Both the position numbers and the translations under genes were made by a program. Under the pieces are notes generated by a model, which was not told the DNA's origin, did not search any database, and was given only the letters and a program-made list of their open reading frames with translations. From Bacillota bacterium (lineage in GTDB: Bacteria; Bacillota; Clostridia; Christensenellales; CAG-138): a stretch of DNA of 13,166 nt. Positions within the stretch are counted from its first letter, which is position 1, and each line of letters begins with the position of its first letter. The stretch spans positions 1 to 13,166 of the forward strand of contig JAFABA010000178.1 of assembly GCA_023426265.1 (NCBI GenBank), read 5' to 3'. This document shows positions 1 through 5,740 of the stretch, piece after piece.

Positions 1-25
1 ACCCCACGTTGCGATACCCCACGTT
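1..25. repeat. Two direct copies of ACCCCACGTT in the promoter
   Basis: ACCCCACGTT occurs at 1-10 and 16-25, a 15-bp period. The second copy lies between the -35 and -10 of the ribokinase promoter and the first touches the -35, so they could be half-sites for a regulator. The window edge cuts the region, so further copies upstream cannot be excluded. Confidence 0.55.
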
Positions 26-37
26 CCATGGTATAAT
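9..37 (+). promoter_or_regulatory. Promoter of the ribokinase gene
   Basis: A -35 box TTGCGA (9-14), a 17-nt spacer and a perfect TATAAT (32-37) preceded by TGG (29-31), which makes an extended -10. The start codon lies about 110 nt downstream. A 10-bp direct repeat overlaps the -35 and the spacer. Confidence 0.65.
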
Positions 38-148
38 CCGTACTTAGACAAGCGCTTTTTTACGTATCGGCATACAAAATTCCTTAGATTTCGCGGGGGC
101 TTTTGACCTCCCGTATCATTACAAATCCAACCGGCAAGGAGCATTGTT

Positions 149-1093
149 ATGGGCGTTACTATCTCTGTACTGGGCAGCATCAATTCCGATATTGTGGCCA
201 AGGCCTCGCGGCTTCCGCATGTGGGCGAAACCGTGGACGGACTTGGGACGGACATGTTTTTAGGCGGCAAGGGCACCAACCAGGCCGTACAGGCGCAGCT
301 TTTGGGCGCGCATACCTACTTTATCGGCTGCGTCGGCGCGGACGCGCAGGGCGAAAGCGTGCGCGAAAACCTCAAAGGCCAGGGTGTGGACGATACCTTC
401 CTTTATACTTTGACGGACCGCCGGACGGGCTGCTGCGTCATTTATGTGGATAAGAACGGGGACAACATGCTCGTATACGATGCGGGCGCGAACAAGGCAA
501 TTACCCGGGAAATAGTGGATTCCGCCAGGGAGCGGATCAAAGAATCCAGTGTGTTCATCACCCAGAATGAGATCAACGCGGATATGGTGGCCTATGGGCT
601 TTCCATTGCCAAATCCCTGGGCGTTACCACCATATTAAACCCCGCCCCGGCCGTCCCCTTGCCGGACGATGTATTCCCTCTGGCGGACTATATCACCCCC
701 AACGAAACGGAAAGCGAAGCCTACACCGGCATATTGCGCGCCGACCTGCCGCTGAATGAATGGGCCTGCGCCAACGCGGAATGGTTCCTGAAAAAGGGCG
801 TAAAGAAGGTCTGCATCACGCTGGGCGATAAAGGCGCGTATTATTATGACGGGACGCAGGAAGTGTTCCAGAAGGCCTTCCGCATCAAGGCTGTGGATAC
901 CACCGCCGCGGGCGACGCATTCAACGGGGGCCTCGCCTACGGCATAGCGAACGGCTGGGAGATTAAAAAGAGCATGCTCCTGGGCAGCGCCTGCGGCGCA
1001 ATGGCGGCCATGACGATTGGCGCGCAAAACTCGCTGCGGCCTATGGACGATATTTTGCACTACTTAAAAACAGAGGGGCAGACGCTTGCCTAA
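149..1093 (+). CDS. rbsK: Ribokinase (PfkB family carbohydrate kinase)
   Basis: This 314-aa protein should phosphorylate ribose to ribose 5-phosphate with ATP in the cytoplasm, feeding the pentose phosphate pool. The PfkB signatures are in order: an N-terminal GSINSDIV strand (9-16), GGKGTNQAV (39-47) for sugar binding, NPAPA (164-168), TPNETE (183-188), the LGDKGA turn (225-230), and the anion-hole/catalytic motif DTTAAGDAF (250-258) with the presumed catalytic base Asp256. The length is normal for ribokinase. The start follows an AAGGAG Shine-Dalgarno 7 nt upstream. The gene stands alone between its promoter and a terminator, with no ribose ABC transporter or regulator in view. The DTTAAGD variant favours ribokinase over fructokinase or adenosine kinase, but related nucleoside or deoxyribose kinases cannot be excluded. 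Confidence 0.9.
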   Translation: MGVTISVLGSINSDIVAKASRLPHVGETVDGLGTDMFLGGKGTNQAVQAQLLGAHTYFIGCVGADAQGESVRENLKGQGVDDTFLYTLTDRRTGCCVIYVDKNGDNMLVYDAGANKAITREIVDSARERIKESSVFITQNEINADMVAYGLSIAKSLGVTTILNPAPAVPLPDDVFPLADYITPNETESEAYTGILRADLPLNEWACANAEWFLKKGVKKVCITLGDKGAYYYDGTQEVFQKAFRIKAVDTTAAGDAFNGGLAYGIANGWEIKKSMLLGSACGAMAAMTIGAQNSLRPMDDILHYLKTEGQTLA

Positions 1094-1121
1094 GCGGCGG
1101 ATGTCATGCTAGAGTATAGAG

Positions 1122-1147
1122 AAGGCCGGGCACAAGCCCGGCCTTTT
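1122..1147 (+). terminator. Rho-independent terminator of the ribokinase gene
   Basis: A 10-bp perfect stem AAGGCCGGGC/GCCCGGCCTT (1122-1131, 1136-1145) with an ACAA loop, running into TTTT. It sits between the ribokinase stop and the adjacent stop codon of the convergent VOC gene. Without a comparable T run on the minus strand it is probably weaker for that gene. Confidence 0.8.
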
Positions 1148-1148
1148 G

Positions 1149-1580
1149 CTATTCAATCACGATCATATCGTTCGCGTCAAACTTCCAGCCTTCCCAATAG
1201 GCGACCTCCCAGTAATAGCCGTCCAGATCCTGAAAGTAACCGCTGTAGCCGCCCCAGAAGACCTTCTGCGGCTGCTTGGCGATTTTGCCGCCCAGTGTTA
1301 CGACCCGCTCGAACACGGCGTCCGCTTCCTCCTTGCTCTTGGCGTTGAACGCAAGCGTTATCCCGCCAAAGCCGGAGCCTACAGGCGGCGGGGATTGGGC
1401 GTCGATATCCTCCGCGAGCAGGCCGAGCGGATACAATTCCAGCCTGGTCCCGCCGTTGTCAAAGAACACGACCTGCGGATTCTCCTCCTTATTTGGAGTC
1501 ACAAAACCCAAGCCCTCATAAAACGCGCGGGACTTTACAATATCCTTCACGCCCAGACAGATGATGTTGATGCGGTTCAT
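1149..1580 (-). CDS. VOC family (glyoxalase/dioxygenase-fold) protein
   Basis: This 143-aa protein has the vicinal-oxygen-chelate fold: a first beta-alpha-beta unit with KDIVKSRAFYEGLGF (12-26), then a second ending FQDLDGYYWEVAYW (116-129), whose DxDGxxWE segment supplies the conserved metal-ligand Glu. This ending is typical of the bleomycin-resistance/glyoxalase-like branch. The first strand lacks the usual His of true glyoxalase I, so lactoylglutathione lyase activity is unlikely and the substrate is unknown. I chose the internal ATG (MNRINI) because GGGAG lies 8 nt upstream and the family begins there. A longer open frame extends upstream but reads through the tRNA antisense. The gene is monocistronic and converges on ribokinase. 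Confidence 0.85.
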   Translation of the reverse strand: MNRINIICLGVKDIVKSRAFYEGLGFVTPNKEENPQVVFFDNGGTRLELYPLGLLAEDIDAQSPPPVGSGFGGITLAFNAKSKEEADAVFERVVTLGGKIAKQPQKVFWGGYSGYFQDLDGYYWEVAYWEGWKFDANDMIVIE

Positions 1581-1607
1581 GCGTCCACTCCCTTTGCCTT
1601 TTTTCCC

Positions 1608-1637
1608 AACATAACACAGAAAGGCCGGATTTGACAA
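1608..1637 (-). promoter_or_regulatory. Probable promoter of the VOC gene
   Basis: On the minus strand, TTGTCA (1632-1637), an 18-nt spacer and TATGTT (1608-1613), placed just upstream of the VOC ribosome binding site. Its -35 lies on top of the tRNA promoter's -35 on the other strand. Confidence 0.5.
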
Positions 1638-1660
1638 TGTGGCACGCCGGGTTGTATAAT
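1631..1660 (+). promoter_or_regulatory. Promoter of tRNA-Arg
   Basis: Perfect TTGACA (1631-1636) and TATAAT (1655-1660) with an 18-nt spacer. Transcription would begin near 1667, about 50 nt before the tRNA 5' end. Consensus boxes fit a highly expressed stable RNA. Confidence 0.8.
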
Positions 1661-1718
1661 ATCCACGCTGCGCAATCTTGTACCACGGCCAAAATACAAG
1701 GGGCAGCCAACCGCGTAT

Positions 1719-1795
1719 GTTCCCGTAGCTCAGCAGGATAGAGCGTTCGCCTCCTAAGCGAAAGGCCGCGCGTTCGAATCGCGCCGGGAACGCCA
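1719..1795 (+). tRNA. tRNA-Arg (anticodon CCT), CCA encoded
   Basis: A complete cloverleaf can be drawn. Acceptor GTTCCCG (1719-1725) pairs with CGGGAAC (1785-1791). The D stem is GCTC/GAGC (1728-1731, 1741-1744). The anticodon stem TTCGC/GCGAA (1746-1750, 1758-1762) encloses loop CTCCTAA with anticodon CCT at 1753-1755. The T stem GCGCG/CGCGC (1768-1772, 1780-1784) encloses TTCGAAT at 1773-1779. Discriminator G1792 is followed by genomic CCA (1793-1795). It decodes the AGG arginine codon. Confidence 0.95.
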
Positions 1796-1796
1796 G

Positions 1797-1829
1797 AAAA
1801 GCCCTGCAATCAACCTTGCGGGGCTTTTT
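1797..1829 (+). terminator. Terminator after tRNA-Arg, probably bidirectional
   Basis: A 12-bp stem with one G-T wobble (1798-1809 with 1816-1827) and a 6-nt loop, followed by T residues on the plus strand. The minus strand also ends in a T run (TTTTC), so it can close the DUF134/permease/NifX-like operon, whose last stop codon is 5 nt away. Confidence 0.85.
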
Positions 1830-1834
1830 CATGC

Positions 1835-2215
1835 CTATTTACAGTGATCGTGTTCCCCACAGGCGCCATCATGATGTTCGCTGTGGTGATCGCAGGCGGC
1901 ATCCGGGTCAAACGTAAGCGTATTCGTTAACAACGCTTCCACAGCCCCGTCCGCGTCCCCTGTCACCCCGCCGTAAAGCTTGATACCCGCTTCGGACAGC
2001 GCTCTTTTGGCCCCATCGCCTATGCCGCCGCATATCAGCACGCCAACGCCGAGCTTTTTCAAAATATCCGCCAACGCACCATGGCCGCTGCCGTTTGTAT
2101 TGACCGTTGTGGCCAGTTTGACTTCGCCGTCCTCAATGTCGTAAACCTTAAACCTTTCCGTGTGCCCAAAATGCTGAAACACCTGACCTTTCTCATACGT
2201 TACCGCGACTCTCAT
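1835..2215 (-). CDS. NifX/NifB-like dinitrogenase iron-molybdenum cofactor family protein with His/Cys tail
   Basis: A 126-aa protein of the NifB/NifX domain family (PF02579), whose known members bind or carry Fe-S or FeMo cofactor intermediates. MRVAVTYEKG, the FGHTERF segment (16-22), the GHGAL motif (44-48), ICGGIGDGA (61-69) and the YGGVTGDADGAV region (81-92) form the RNase H-like domain. The tail (105-126) is packed with His, Cys and Asp (6 His, 3 Cys), suggesting an added metal site. AAGGAGG lies 8 nt before the chosen ATG. An ATG one codon earlier (2218) is also possible, and a third at 2245 overlaps the upstream stop but would place the Shine-Dalgarno inside the gene. It is the last gene of a four-gene operon. 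No nitrogenase genes are visible, so a general metal or cluster-handling role is more likely than nitrogen fixation. Confidence 0.85.
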   Translation of the reverse strand: MRVAVTYEKGQVFQHFGHTERFKVYDIEDGEVKLATTVNTNGSGHGALADILKKLGVGVLICGGIGDGAKRALSEAGIKLYGGVTGDADGAVEALLTNTLTFDPDAACDHHSEHHDGACGEHDHCK

Positions 2216-2241
2216 CATGTATGCCTCCTTTTCATGTCCGG

Positions 2242-2793
2242 TCATTGTTGAGTTTCCGTTGCCTTTTGATAAATCCGCTCTTTTTCCTCTTTTGACAAAG
2301 CCCGCTGAACAAAAAATGCAATCGCCGCAATCCCTAATAAATCCACGCCAAGGCGCACGAGCATGAACTTCGCCCCAAGCGCGGACGCCTCAAACAGTAT
2401 GAGCGGGATTTTTGTAGTAGACCACGCGCCGAGCATAATGAAAACATTGCCGAGGCTGGTCCCTTTTTTGAGCAATACGCCGGCTACGGGAAAGGCGGCA
2501 TAGAGCGGACCCGCCGCGGCGGAGCCAATAAAAAAAGCAAGCAGCATGCCGATAATGCCGGAACCTTCCCCCATGTATTTCACCATGGTCTCCCGTTTCA
2601 CCCATACGTCCAGCAGCCCCAGCAATATGAAAACAGGAGGGACAACAGCAATCATCTCAAGAAAATTGGACCATGTGAGCCGTAACGACTGATATCCGGT
2701 TTGCGGAAGAAAAATCACAATGGCGGCGTTCACGGCTGCAAGGCCAAGAAAAACACGGTACCGTCTGAGAAGATGCATTGCTTTCGCCTTCAC
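2242..2793 (-). CDS. Half-size permease, second of a pair (ArsP/DUF318-like)
   Basis: A 183-aa membrane protein with about four hydrophobic helices (near 14-29, 45-62, 79-102 and 146-162) and a charged C-terminus. The key segment GSAAAGPLYAAFPVAGVLLK (90-109) parallels GSVTLIPGFVAFPLAAALLK in the upstream gene. This G-S-x4-P-x3-A-F-P-x-A-x3-L-L-K signature is what I associate with the ArsP_1/DUF318 permeases, where it occurs once per half of a full-length protein. The GTG start at 2793 overlaps the upstream stop (ATGTGA), implying translational coupling. An ATG at 2778 with AAGG 8 nt upstream is an alternative. Its stop overlaps or nearly abuts the NifX-like gene. The substrate is unknown; organoarsenical export is known for ArsP, but its key cysteines are not evident here. 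Confidence 0.75.
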   Translation of the reverse strand: MKAKAMHLLRRYRVFLGLAAVNAAIVIFLPQTGYQSLRLTWSNFLEMIAVVPPVFILLGLLDVWVKRETMVKYMGEGSGIIGMLLAFFIGSAAAGPLYAAFPVAGVLLKKGTSLGNVFIMLGAWSTTKIPLILFEASALGAKFMLVRLGVDLLGIAAIAFFVQRALSKEEKERIYQKATETQQ

Positions 2794-3263
2794 ATGACCA
2801 CCCCCATTACCAAAGCTACGGCCATGGAAAAGCAAAATGCAGCGGCATTGCGGGCAAAGGCCGCTTTTTTCCCGAAATAGGTGATTTCAAGCGGCAGCGT
2901 CACAATGCCGACCATCATCAAGGTGGATACAAACGCTGCAATCTGCATATAACCGGCCCCGTTCTTCAACAGCGCTGCGGCCAGTGGGAAGGCCACAAAA
3001 CCGGGGATCAGCGTAACGGAGCCAATGACGGCGGCAACCAGCACGCCCAGCCACCCCGATTCCTTTCCGAGCAGGCCGGAAATCTGCTCCGGTGTAAGTA
3101 TGGAAAGCATAACGCCGATAACAATGAGTATGGAAAGGAATTGCGGCATGATATTTTCAAATGCTTTCCATGCCTTTTTCAGGGCGAGCAGCGTTTTTTC
3201 TTTGCTCCTGAACACGGAAGCGGTGAGCGCCGCACCCGCAAGAACATACAGCGCAATTGTCAT
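2790..3263 (-). CDS. Half-size permease, first of a pair (ArsP/DUF318-like)
   Basis: A 157-aa membrane protein with hydrophobic helices near 2-17, 42-58, 72-98, 106-124 and 138-156. It carries the signature GSVTLIPGFVAFPLAAALLK (81-100), matching the segment in the partner downstream, so the two together probably equal one full DUF318-type transporter. The ATG lies 9 nt after the DUF134 stop, with GGAAGGG about 13 nt upstream, a rather distant Shine-Dalgarno. The stop overlaps the partner's start. Expected location is the cytoplasmic membrane, probably as a heterodimer. Transported substrate unknown; the neighbouring metal-type proteins suggest a metal, metalloid or sulfur species (inference). 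Confidence 0.75.
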   Translation of the reverse strand: MTIALYVLAGAALTASVFRSKEKTLLALKKAWKAFENIMPQFLSILIVIGVMLSILTPEQISGLLGKESGWLGVLVAAVIGSVTLIPGFVAFPLAAALLKNGAGYMQIAAFVSTLMMVGIVTLPLEITYFGKKAAFARNAAAFCFSMAVALVMGVVM

Positions 3264-3272
3264 GTTTGATAA

Positions 3273-3659
3273 TTACCCTTCCTTTTCGCCCGTGTTACAG
3301 GTTTGCGGGCTGGAATTGCCGCAGCGGTGTCTAAAGCAGCCGCCGCAGCAGCATGTCTCTTCCTGCCCGTCACAGAGCGTATAATTCCCGCCCTCAATCA
3401 GTAGAACTTTGGCGTTCACCAGAGAATCGGCCAGCTTCTTCCTTGCACCGTCGTAAATCCCCTGTATGGTGGTCCGGGCAACATTCATTTGCCTAGCGCA
3501 GTCTTCCTGCGTAAACCCCTGCAAATCGATCAGACGTATGGTTTCGTATTCATCCACCGTCATCACAACAAAAGCTTCCTCCCGGGCGCCGCCCAGCGGC
3601 CCGAACCGGTTCCTTTCCGGCAGTCGGCAGACTTTTCTCCATTTTCGTGGCCTTGTCAT
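3273..3659 (-). CDS. DUF134 (UPF0251) family DNA-binding protein, Cys-rich tail
   Basis: A 128-aa protein of the DUF134 family: it begins MTRPRKWRKVC, has the conserved PLG stretch, then DEYETIRLIDLQGFTQEDCA and an HTH resembling sigma-70 region 4 (about 47-75, with VARTTIQGIYDGARKKLADSL). The C-terminus (96-121) has seven cysteines including a CCCGGC cluster, suitable for a metal or Fe-S sensor. The start is the ATG preceded by GAGG at 7 nt; an upstream in-frame ATG (3710) lies inside the leader. It is the first gene of the operon with the two permeases and the NifX-like protein and is likely its regulator. Two palindromes flank the promoter and are candidate self-operators. The regulatory role is inferred; DUF134 biochemistry is poorly known to me. 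Confidence 0.85.
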   Translation of the reverse strand: MTRPRKWRKVCRLPERNRFGPLGGAREEAFVVMTVDEYETIRLIDLQGFTQEDCARQMNVARTTIQGIYDGARKKLADSLVNAKVLLIEGGNYTLCDGQEETCCCGGCFRHRCGNSSPQTCNTGEKEG

Positions 3660-3705
3660 TGTCTCGCCTCTTTCTTTATGCCCCATTCGGTAGTTAAGGA
3701 TTTCC

Positions 3706-3753
3706 GACATATGTCAGCTATGGTTTGATTATGGCATGTTTTCGTCATATGTC
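3706..3753. promoter_or_regulatory. Paired ATATG palindromes flanking the operon promoter (candidate operators)
   Basis: GACATATGTC (3706-3715) is a perfect 10-bp palindrome just after the predicted transcription start. The near-copy GTCATATGTC (3744-3753) overlaps the -35. The centres are 38 bp apart. The placement suits repression, for example by the adjacent DUF134 protein (inference). Confidence 0.45.
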
Positions 3754-3755
3754 AA
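3728..3755 (-). promoter_or_regulatory. Promoter of the DUF134/permease/NifX-like operon
   Basis: On the minus strand, perfect TTGACA (3750-3755), a 16-nt spacer and CATAAT (3728-3733). Transcription would start near 3721, giving a leader of about 60 nt before the DUF134 ATG. Confidence 0.7.
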
Positions 3756-3773
3756 TAACCTTTACCCAAAATT

Positions 3774-3833
3774 CCCCAGATCGCATAATCCGAGACATGC
3801 TCGCGTTCGAATCACGTTAGGAGCATCGGAAAT
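3774..3833 (+). pseudogene. Possible degenerate tRNA 3' half
   Basis: The stretch contains CGCGTTCGAATC, identical to the T-arm segment of the tRNA-Arg in this window, at roughly the right distance from an anticodon-arm-like TCGCATAATCCGA and followed by an acceptor-like TAGGAGCA. The T stem does not pair well, no 5' half can be drawn and there is no CCA, so any tRNA here is non-functional. ATGCTC/GAGCAT can form a hairpin around it. It is followed directly by a terminator that has no other gene to serve. Chance resemblance is a real alternative. Confidence 0.25.
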
Positions 3834-3839
3834 ATATCG

Positions 3840-3877
3840 AAGAGGCCGATTGTGAAAAATCGGCCTCTTTTATTTTT
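3840..3877 (+). terminator. Orphan intrinsic terminator
   Basis: A perfect 12-bp stem (3840-3851 with 3858-3869), GTGAAA loop, then TT-A-TTTTT. It is oriented for plus-strand transcription, yet no intact plus-strand gene lies between it and the divergent operon. It may belong to a lost tRNA or to a small RNA, and it insulates the alr promoter. Confidence 0.75.
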
Positions 3878-3878
3878 A

Positions 3879-3887
3879 TGGTATAAT
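3879..3887 (+). promoter_or_regulatory. Extended -10 promoter of the alanine racemase gene
   Basis: TGGTATAAT, an extended -10 with a perfect TATAAT (3882-3887), 40-50 nt before the start codon. No good -35 is visible because that position falls in the 3' arm of the preceding terminator. Confidence 0.5.
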
Positions 3888-3926
3888 ATGAAATAGTTTT
3901 CGGCTTATTATCATGCAAAGGCGAAG

Positions 3927-5135
3927 GTGATCAGATTGGATCTTTTTCGAAATATCCCGATGAATGTGTTTGGACAGTACCCGATTATCCGGATTATAAA
4001 TGTGGGGGCGGTTGTTCACAACTATCAGTTGTTTCAGCAAAAAGTAAGCAAAACGAATACCATTTGCGCAGCGGTCTTAAAAGGGAACGTCCACGGCGCG
4101 AAGATGGAGCTCATTGCGCCTGCATTGTACGAAACAGGATGCCGGCATTTCTTTATTGAAGAGCTTTGCGAGGGCATTCAATTGAGAAAAATCCTGCCCT
4201 ACCGGGATGCGAATATTTTTGCGATGGCGGGATTGCTGGATGGAGAAGAAGCGTATTTCGCCCGGTATCACATTACGCCCTGCCTGAACTGTTTGGAGCA
4301 AATTCAGCGCTGGAACGCGTATTGTAAGGCGCATGGGCGGAAAAGTGCGATCATCCATTTGGATACGCATATGAACCGAATCGGGTTATTGGATGATGAA
4401 GTCGAGCAGCTAAGCCTTCATTATGGCGAATGGGTTTCGGATTTCGACGTCGCGTTCTATATGAGCCATTTCTATGATATCAAAGGCGATGACCCCACCC
4501 GCTGCTATGAGCAATTGGAAGTATTGAGGCGCTATTTGCAGAAGCTTCCGAAGCACCCTGTTTCGTTCGCCTGTACCGACAGTACCATTTTATTAGACAA
4601 TGCGACCTTTAATTTTGATATGGTGCGCATTGGCATCGGTTTGGTGGGCGGCGCTCCCAATAAGGCGCACCCGATTGACCCGTCCGCTAAAGGCGCTATT
4701 GAAATTTACGCCAAAATATCGCAGATAAAAACGGTGAAAAAGGGGCAAACCATCGGCTATGGCGGCTCGTATACCGCAAAGCGCGATATGCGAATTGCGC
4801 TGGCGCATATTGGATACAAGGATGGCTATTTGCGGTCCCTGAGTGAAAAGGACGATGTGCATGTCGGAGCGTATATGTGGATTGCGGGGTATGCTGCATA
4901 TGTGATCGGGAAGATATCGCTTGGCATGACTACGCTTGATGTAACGGATGTACCGAAAGAAGTGTTGGACCACTATCATTATGCAGAGGTAGTAGGGCCC
5001 AATGTAGATATCAAGGAACTGGCAGATTTAGCCGGATGCTATGAGCTCCTGGCTTCGCTTGGACGGCTGAATACGAAAATGGCGGATTATACGCTGGAAG
5101 AGATTGAAAGCGTCGCCGAAACCGGAGTGATATGA
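3927..5135 (+). CDS. Alanine racemase family PLP enzyme, divergent
   Basis: A 402-aa fold-type III PLP enzyme; alanine racemases interconvert L- and D-alanine for peptidoglycan. The PLP lysine should be Lys52 in AVLKGNVHG, where the family normally has VKA(D/N)AYG, so Tyr is replaced by His. Other landmarks: GCRHFFIEELCEGIQLR (71-87), HLDTHMNRIGL (144-154), VRIGIGLVGG (233-242), GYGGSYT (277-283), GYKDGYLR (296-303) with the expected catalytic Tyr297, IGKISLGMTTLDVTDVP (327-343), and a C-terminal ELLASLGR (373-380). IGKISLGM departs from the usual GRISMDM. The overall pattern resembles the alphaproteobacterial-type Alr from memory. The start could be GTG 3927 or TTG 3936; the latter has a better Shine-Dalgarno (AAGGTGA, 5 nt). 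Monocistronic. Substrate could differ from alanine. Confidence 0.78.
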   Translation: MIRLDLFRNIPMNVFGQYPIIRIINVGAVVHNYQLFQQKVSKTNTICAAVLKGNVHGAKMELIAPALYETGCRHFFIEELCEGIQLRKILPYRDANIFAMAGLLDGEEAYFARYHITPCLNCLEQIQRWNAYCKAHGRKSAIIHLDTHMNRIGLLDDEVEQLSLHYGEWVSDFDVAFYMSHFYDIKGDDPTRCYEQLEVLRRYLQKLPKHPVSFACTDSTILLDNATFNFDMVRIGIGLVGGAPNKAHPIDPSAKGAIEIYAKISQIKTVKKGQTIGYGGSYTAKRDMRIALAHIGYKDGYLRSLSEKDDVHVGAYMWIAGYAAYVIGKISLGMTTLDVTDVPKEVLDHYHYAEVVGPNVDIKELADLAGCYELLASLGRLNTKMADYTLEEIESVAETGVI

Positions 5136-5156
5136 TGAAGTAGTCTTCCATAAGTC

Positions 5157-5194
5157 AAAAGCCCCGCTTCCATTCGCATGGCGGCGGGGCTTAT
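5157..5194 (+). terminator. Terminator after the alanine racemase gene
   Basis: Stem AAGCCCCGC/GCGGGGCTT (5159-5167, 5184-5192) plus an inner CCAT/ATGG pairing. The T tract after it is short (TTAT), so efficiency is uncertain. Confidence 0.65.
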
Positions 5195-5276
5195 CATAAG
5201 GGCTCGGGGCCTTTACGCATTCCATGATATGCATCACTGTCATAAGGTGATTATTGCCGGGCGCTTATGCTCCCCA

Positions 5277-5305
5277 TTGACGTTCCCCTCATCCCGATAT
5301 ACGAT
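5277..5305 (+). promoter_or_regulatory. Promoter of the second VOC gene
   Basis: TTGACG (5277-5282), a 17-nt spacer and TACGAT (5300-5305), about 33 nt before the start codon. The rest of 5195-5276 holds nothing I recognise. Confidence 0.55.
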
Positions 5306-5337
5306 AAATCCAACTATTGCAAATGAGGGATACATCT

Positions 5338-5718
5338 ATGAAAATCCGCCACTCCCACACAATCGTTATGGTGCAGGATATCAAGGCATCCGTCGCCTTC
5401 TACACGGGCTTACTGGGGCTCTCCGTGGAAAAGAATTTCGGCTGCTTTGTGATATTCGAAGGCGAGTTTGCCCTGCATCAGGCGCAGGAATTGATTGAGA
5501 CCGTATACAAAGAAACCCCGCAAAGCGCACGCGCGCCGCAGGGACATAACAACCTGCTCATTTACTTCGAAACGGAAGACTTGGAAAGGGCGTACGGGCG
5601 GATCGCCGCGGCGGGAGTCAGCATCATCCACCCAATCGAGCGGCAGCATTGGGGCCAGCTTGTGTTCCGCTTCCACGATCCGGACGGGCATATCGTGGAG
5701 ATCGGGGAGCCGCAATAG
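5338..5718 (+). CDS. VOC family (glyoxalase/dioxygenase-fold) protein
   Basis: A 126-aa single-domain VOC protein. The first module starts KIRHSHTIVMVQDIKASVAFYTGLLGL (2-28), with His7 in the position of a metal ligand. The second ends FRFHDPDGHIVEIGEP (110-125), the usual D-P-D-G-H-x-x-E motif with Glu121 as metal ligand. QGHNNLLIYFETEDLERAYGRIAAAG (68-93) is the helix-strand link. The pattern suggests an intact metal site, in contrast to the VOC gene near 1.4 kb, with which it shares only the fold. The ATG follows GAGGG at about 10 nt; upstream in-frame TTG and ATG codons lack a site. Substrate unknown. The gene is monocistronic and ends 22 nt from a convergent gene. Confidence 0.85.
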   Translation: MKIRHSHTIVMVQDIKASVAFYTGLLGLSVEKNFGCFVIFEGEFALHQAQELIETVYKETPQSARAPQGHNNLLIYFETEDLERAYGRIAAAGVSIIHPIERQHWGQLVFRFHDPDGHIVEIGEPQ

Positions 5719-5740
5719 CGGCAAATCGCCTCGCCTTACA

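Noticed and set aside
635..1060. Minus-strand 141-codon ORF inside ribokinase
   Set aside because: Shadow of a well-supported kinase gene; GC-rich codon-position artefact.
1146..1634. Plus-strand 162-codon ORF opposite the VOC gene
   Set aside because: It is antisense to a gene with clear VOC motifs, has no ribosome binding site, and its translation shows no family features.
1149..1832. Long form of the VOC ORF starting at 1832
   Set aside because: The N-terminal 84 codons read through the antisense of tRNA-Arg and its promoter; a good Shine-Dalgarno and the family start are at 1580.
5709..5722. GCCGC-AATA-GCGGC hairpin at the end of the second VOC gene
   Set aside because: Only five pairs and no T tract; it overlaps the stop codon, so it is not a convincing terminator.
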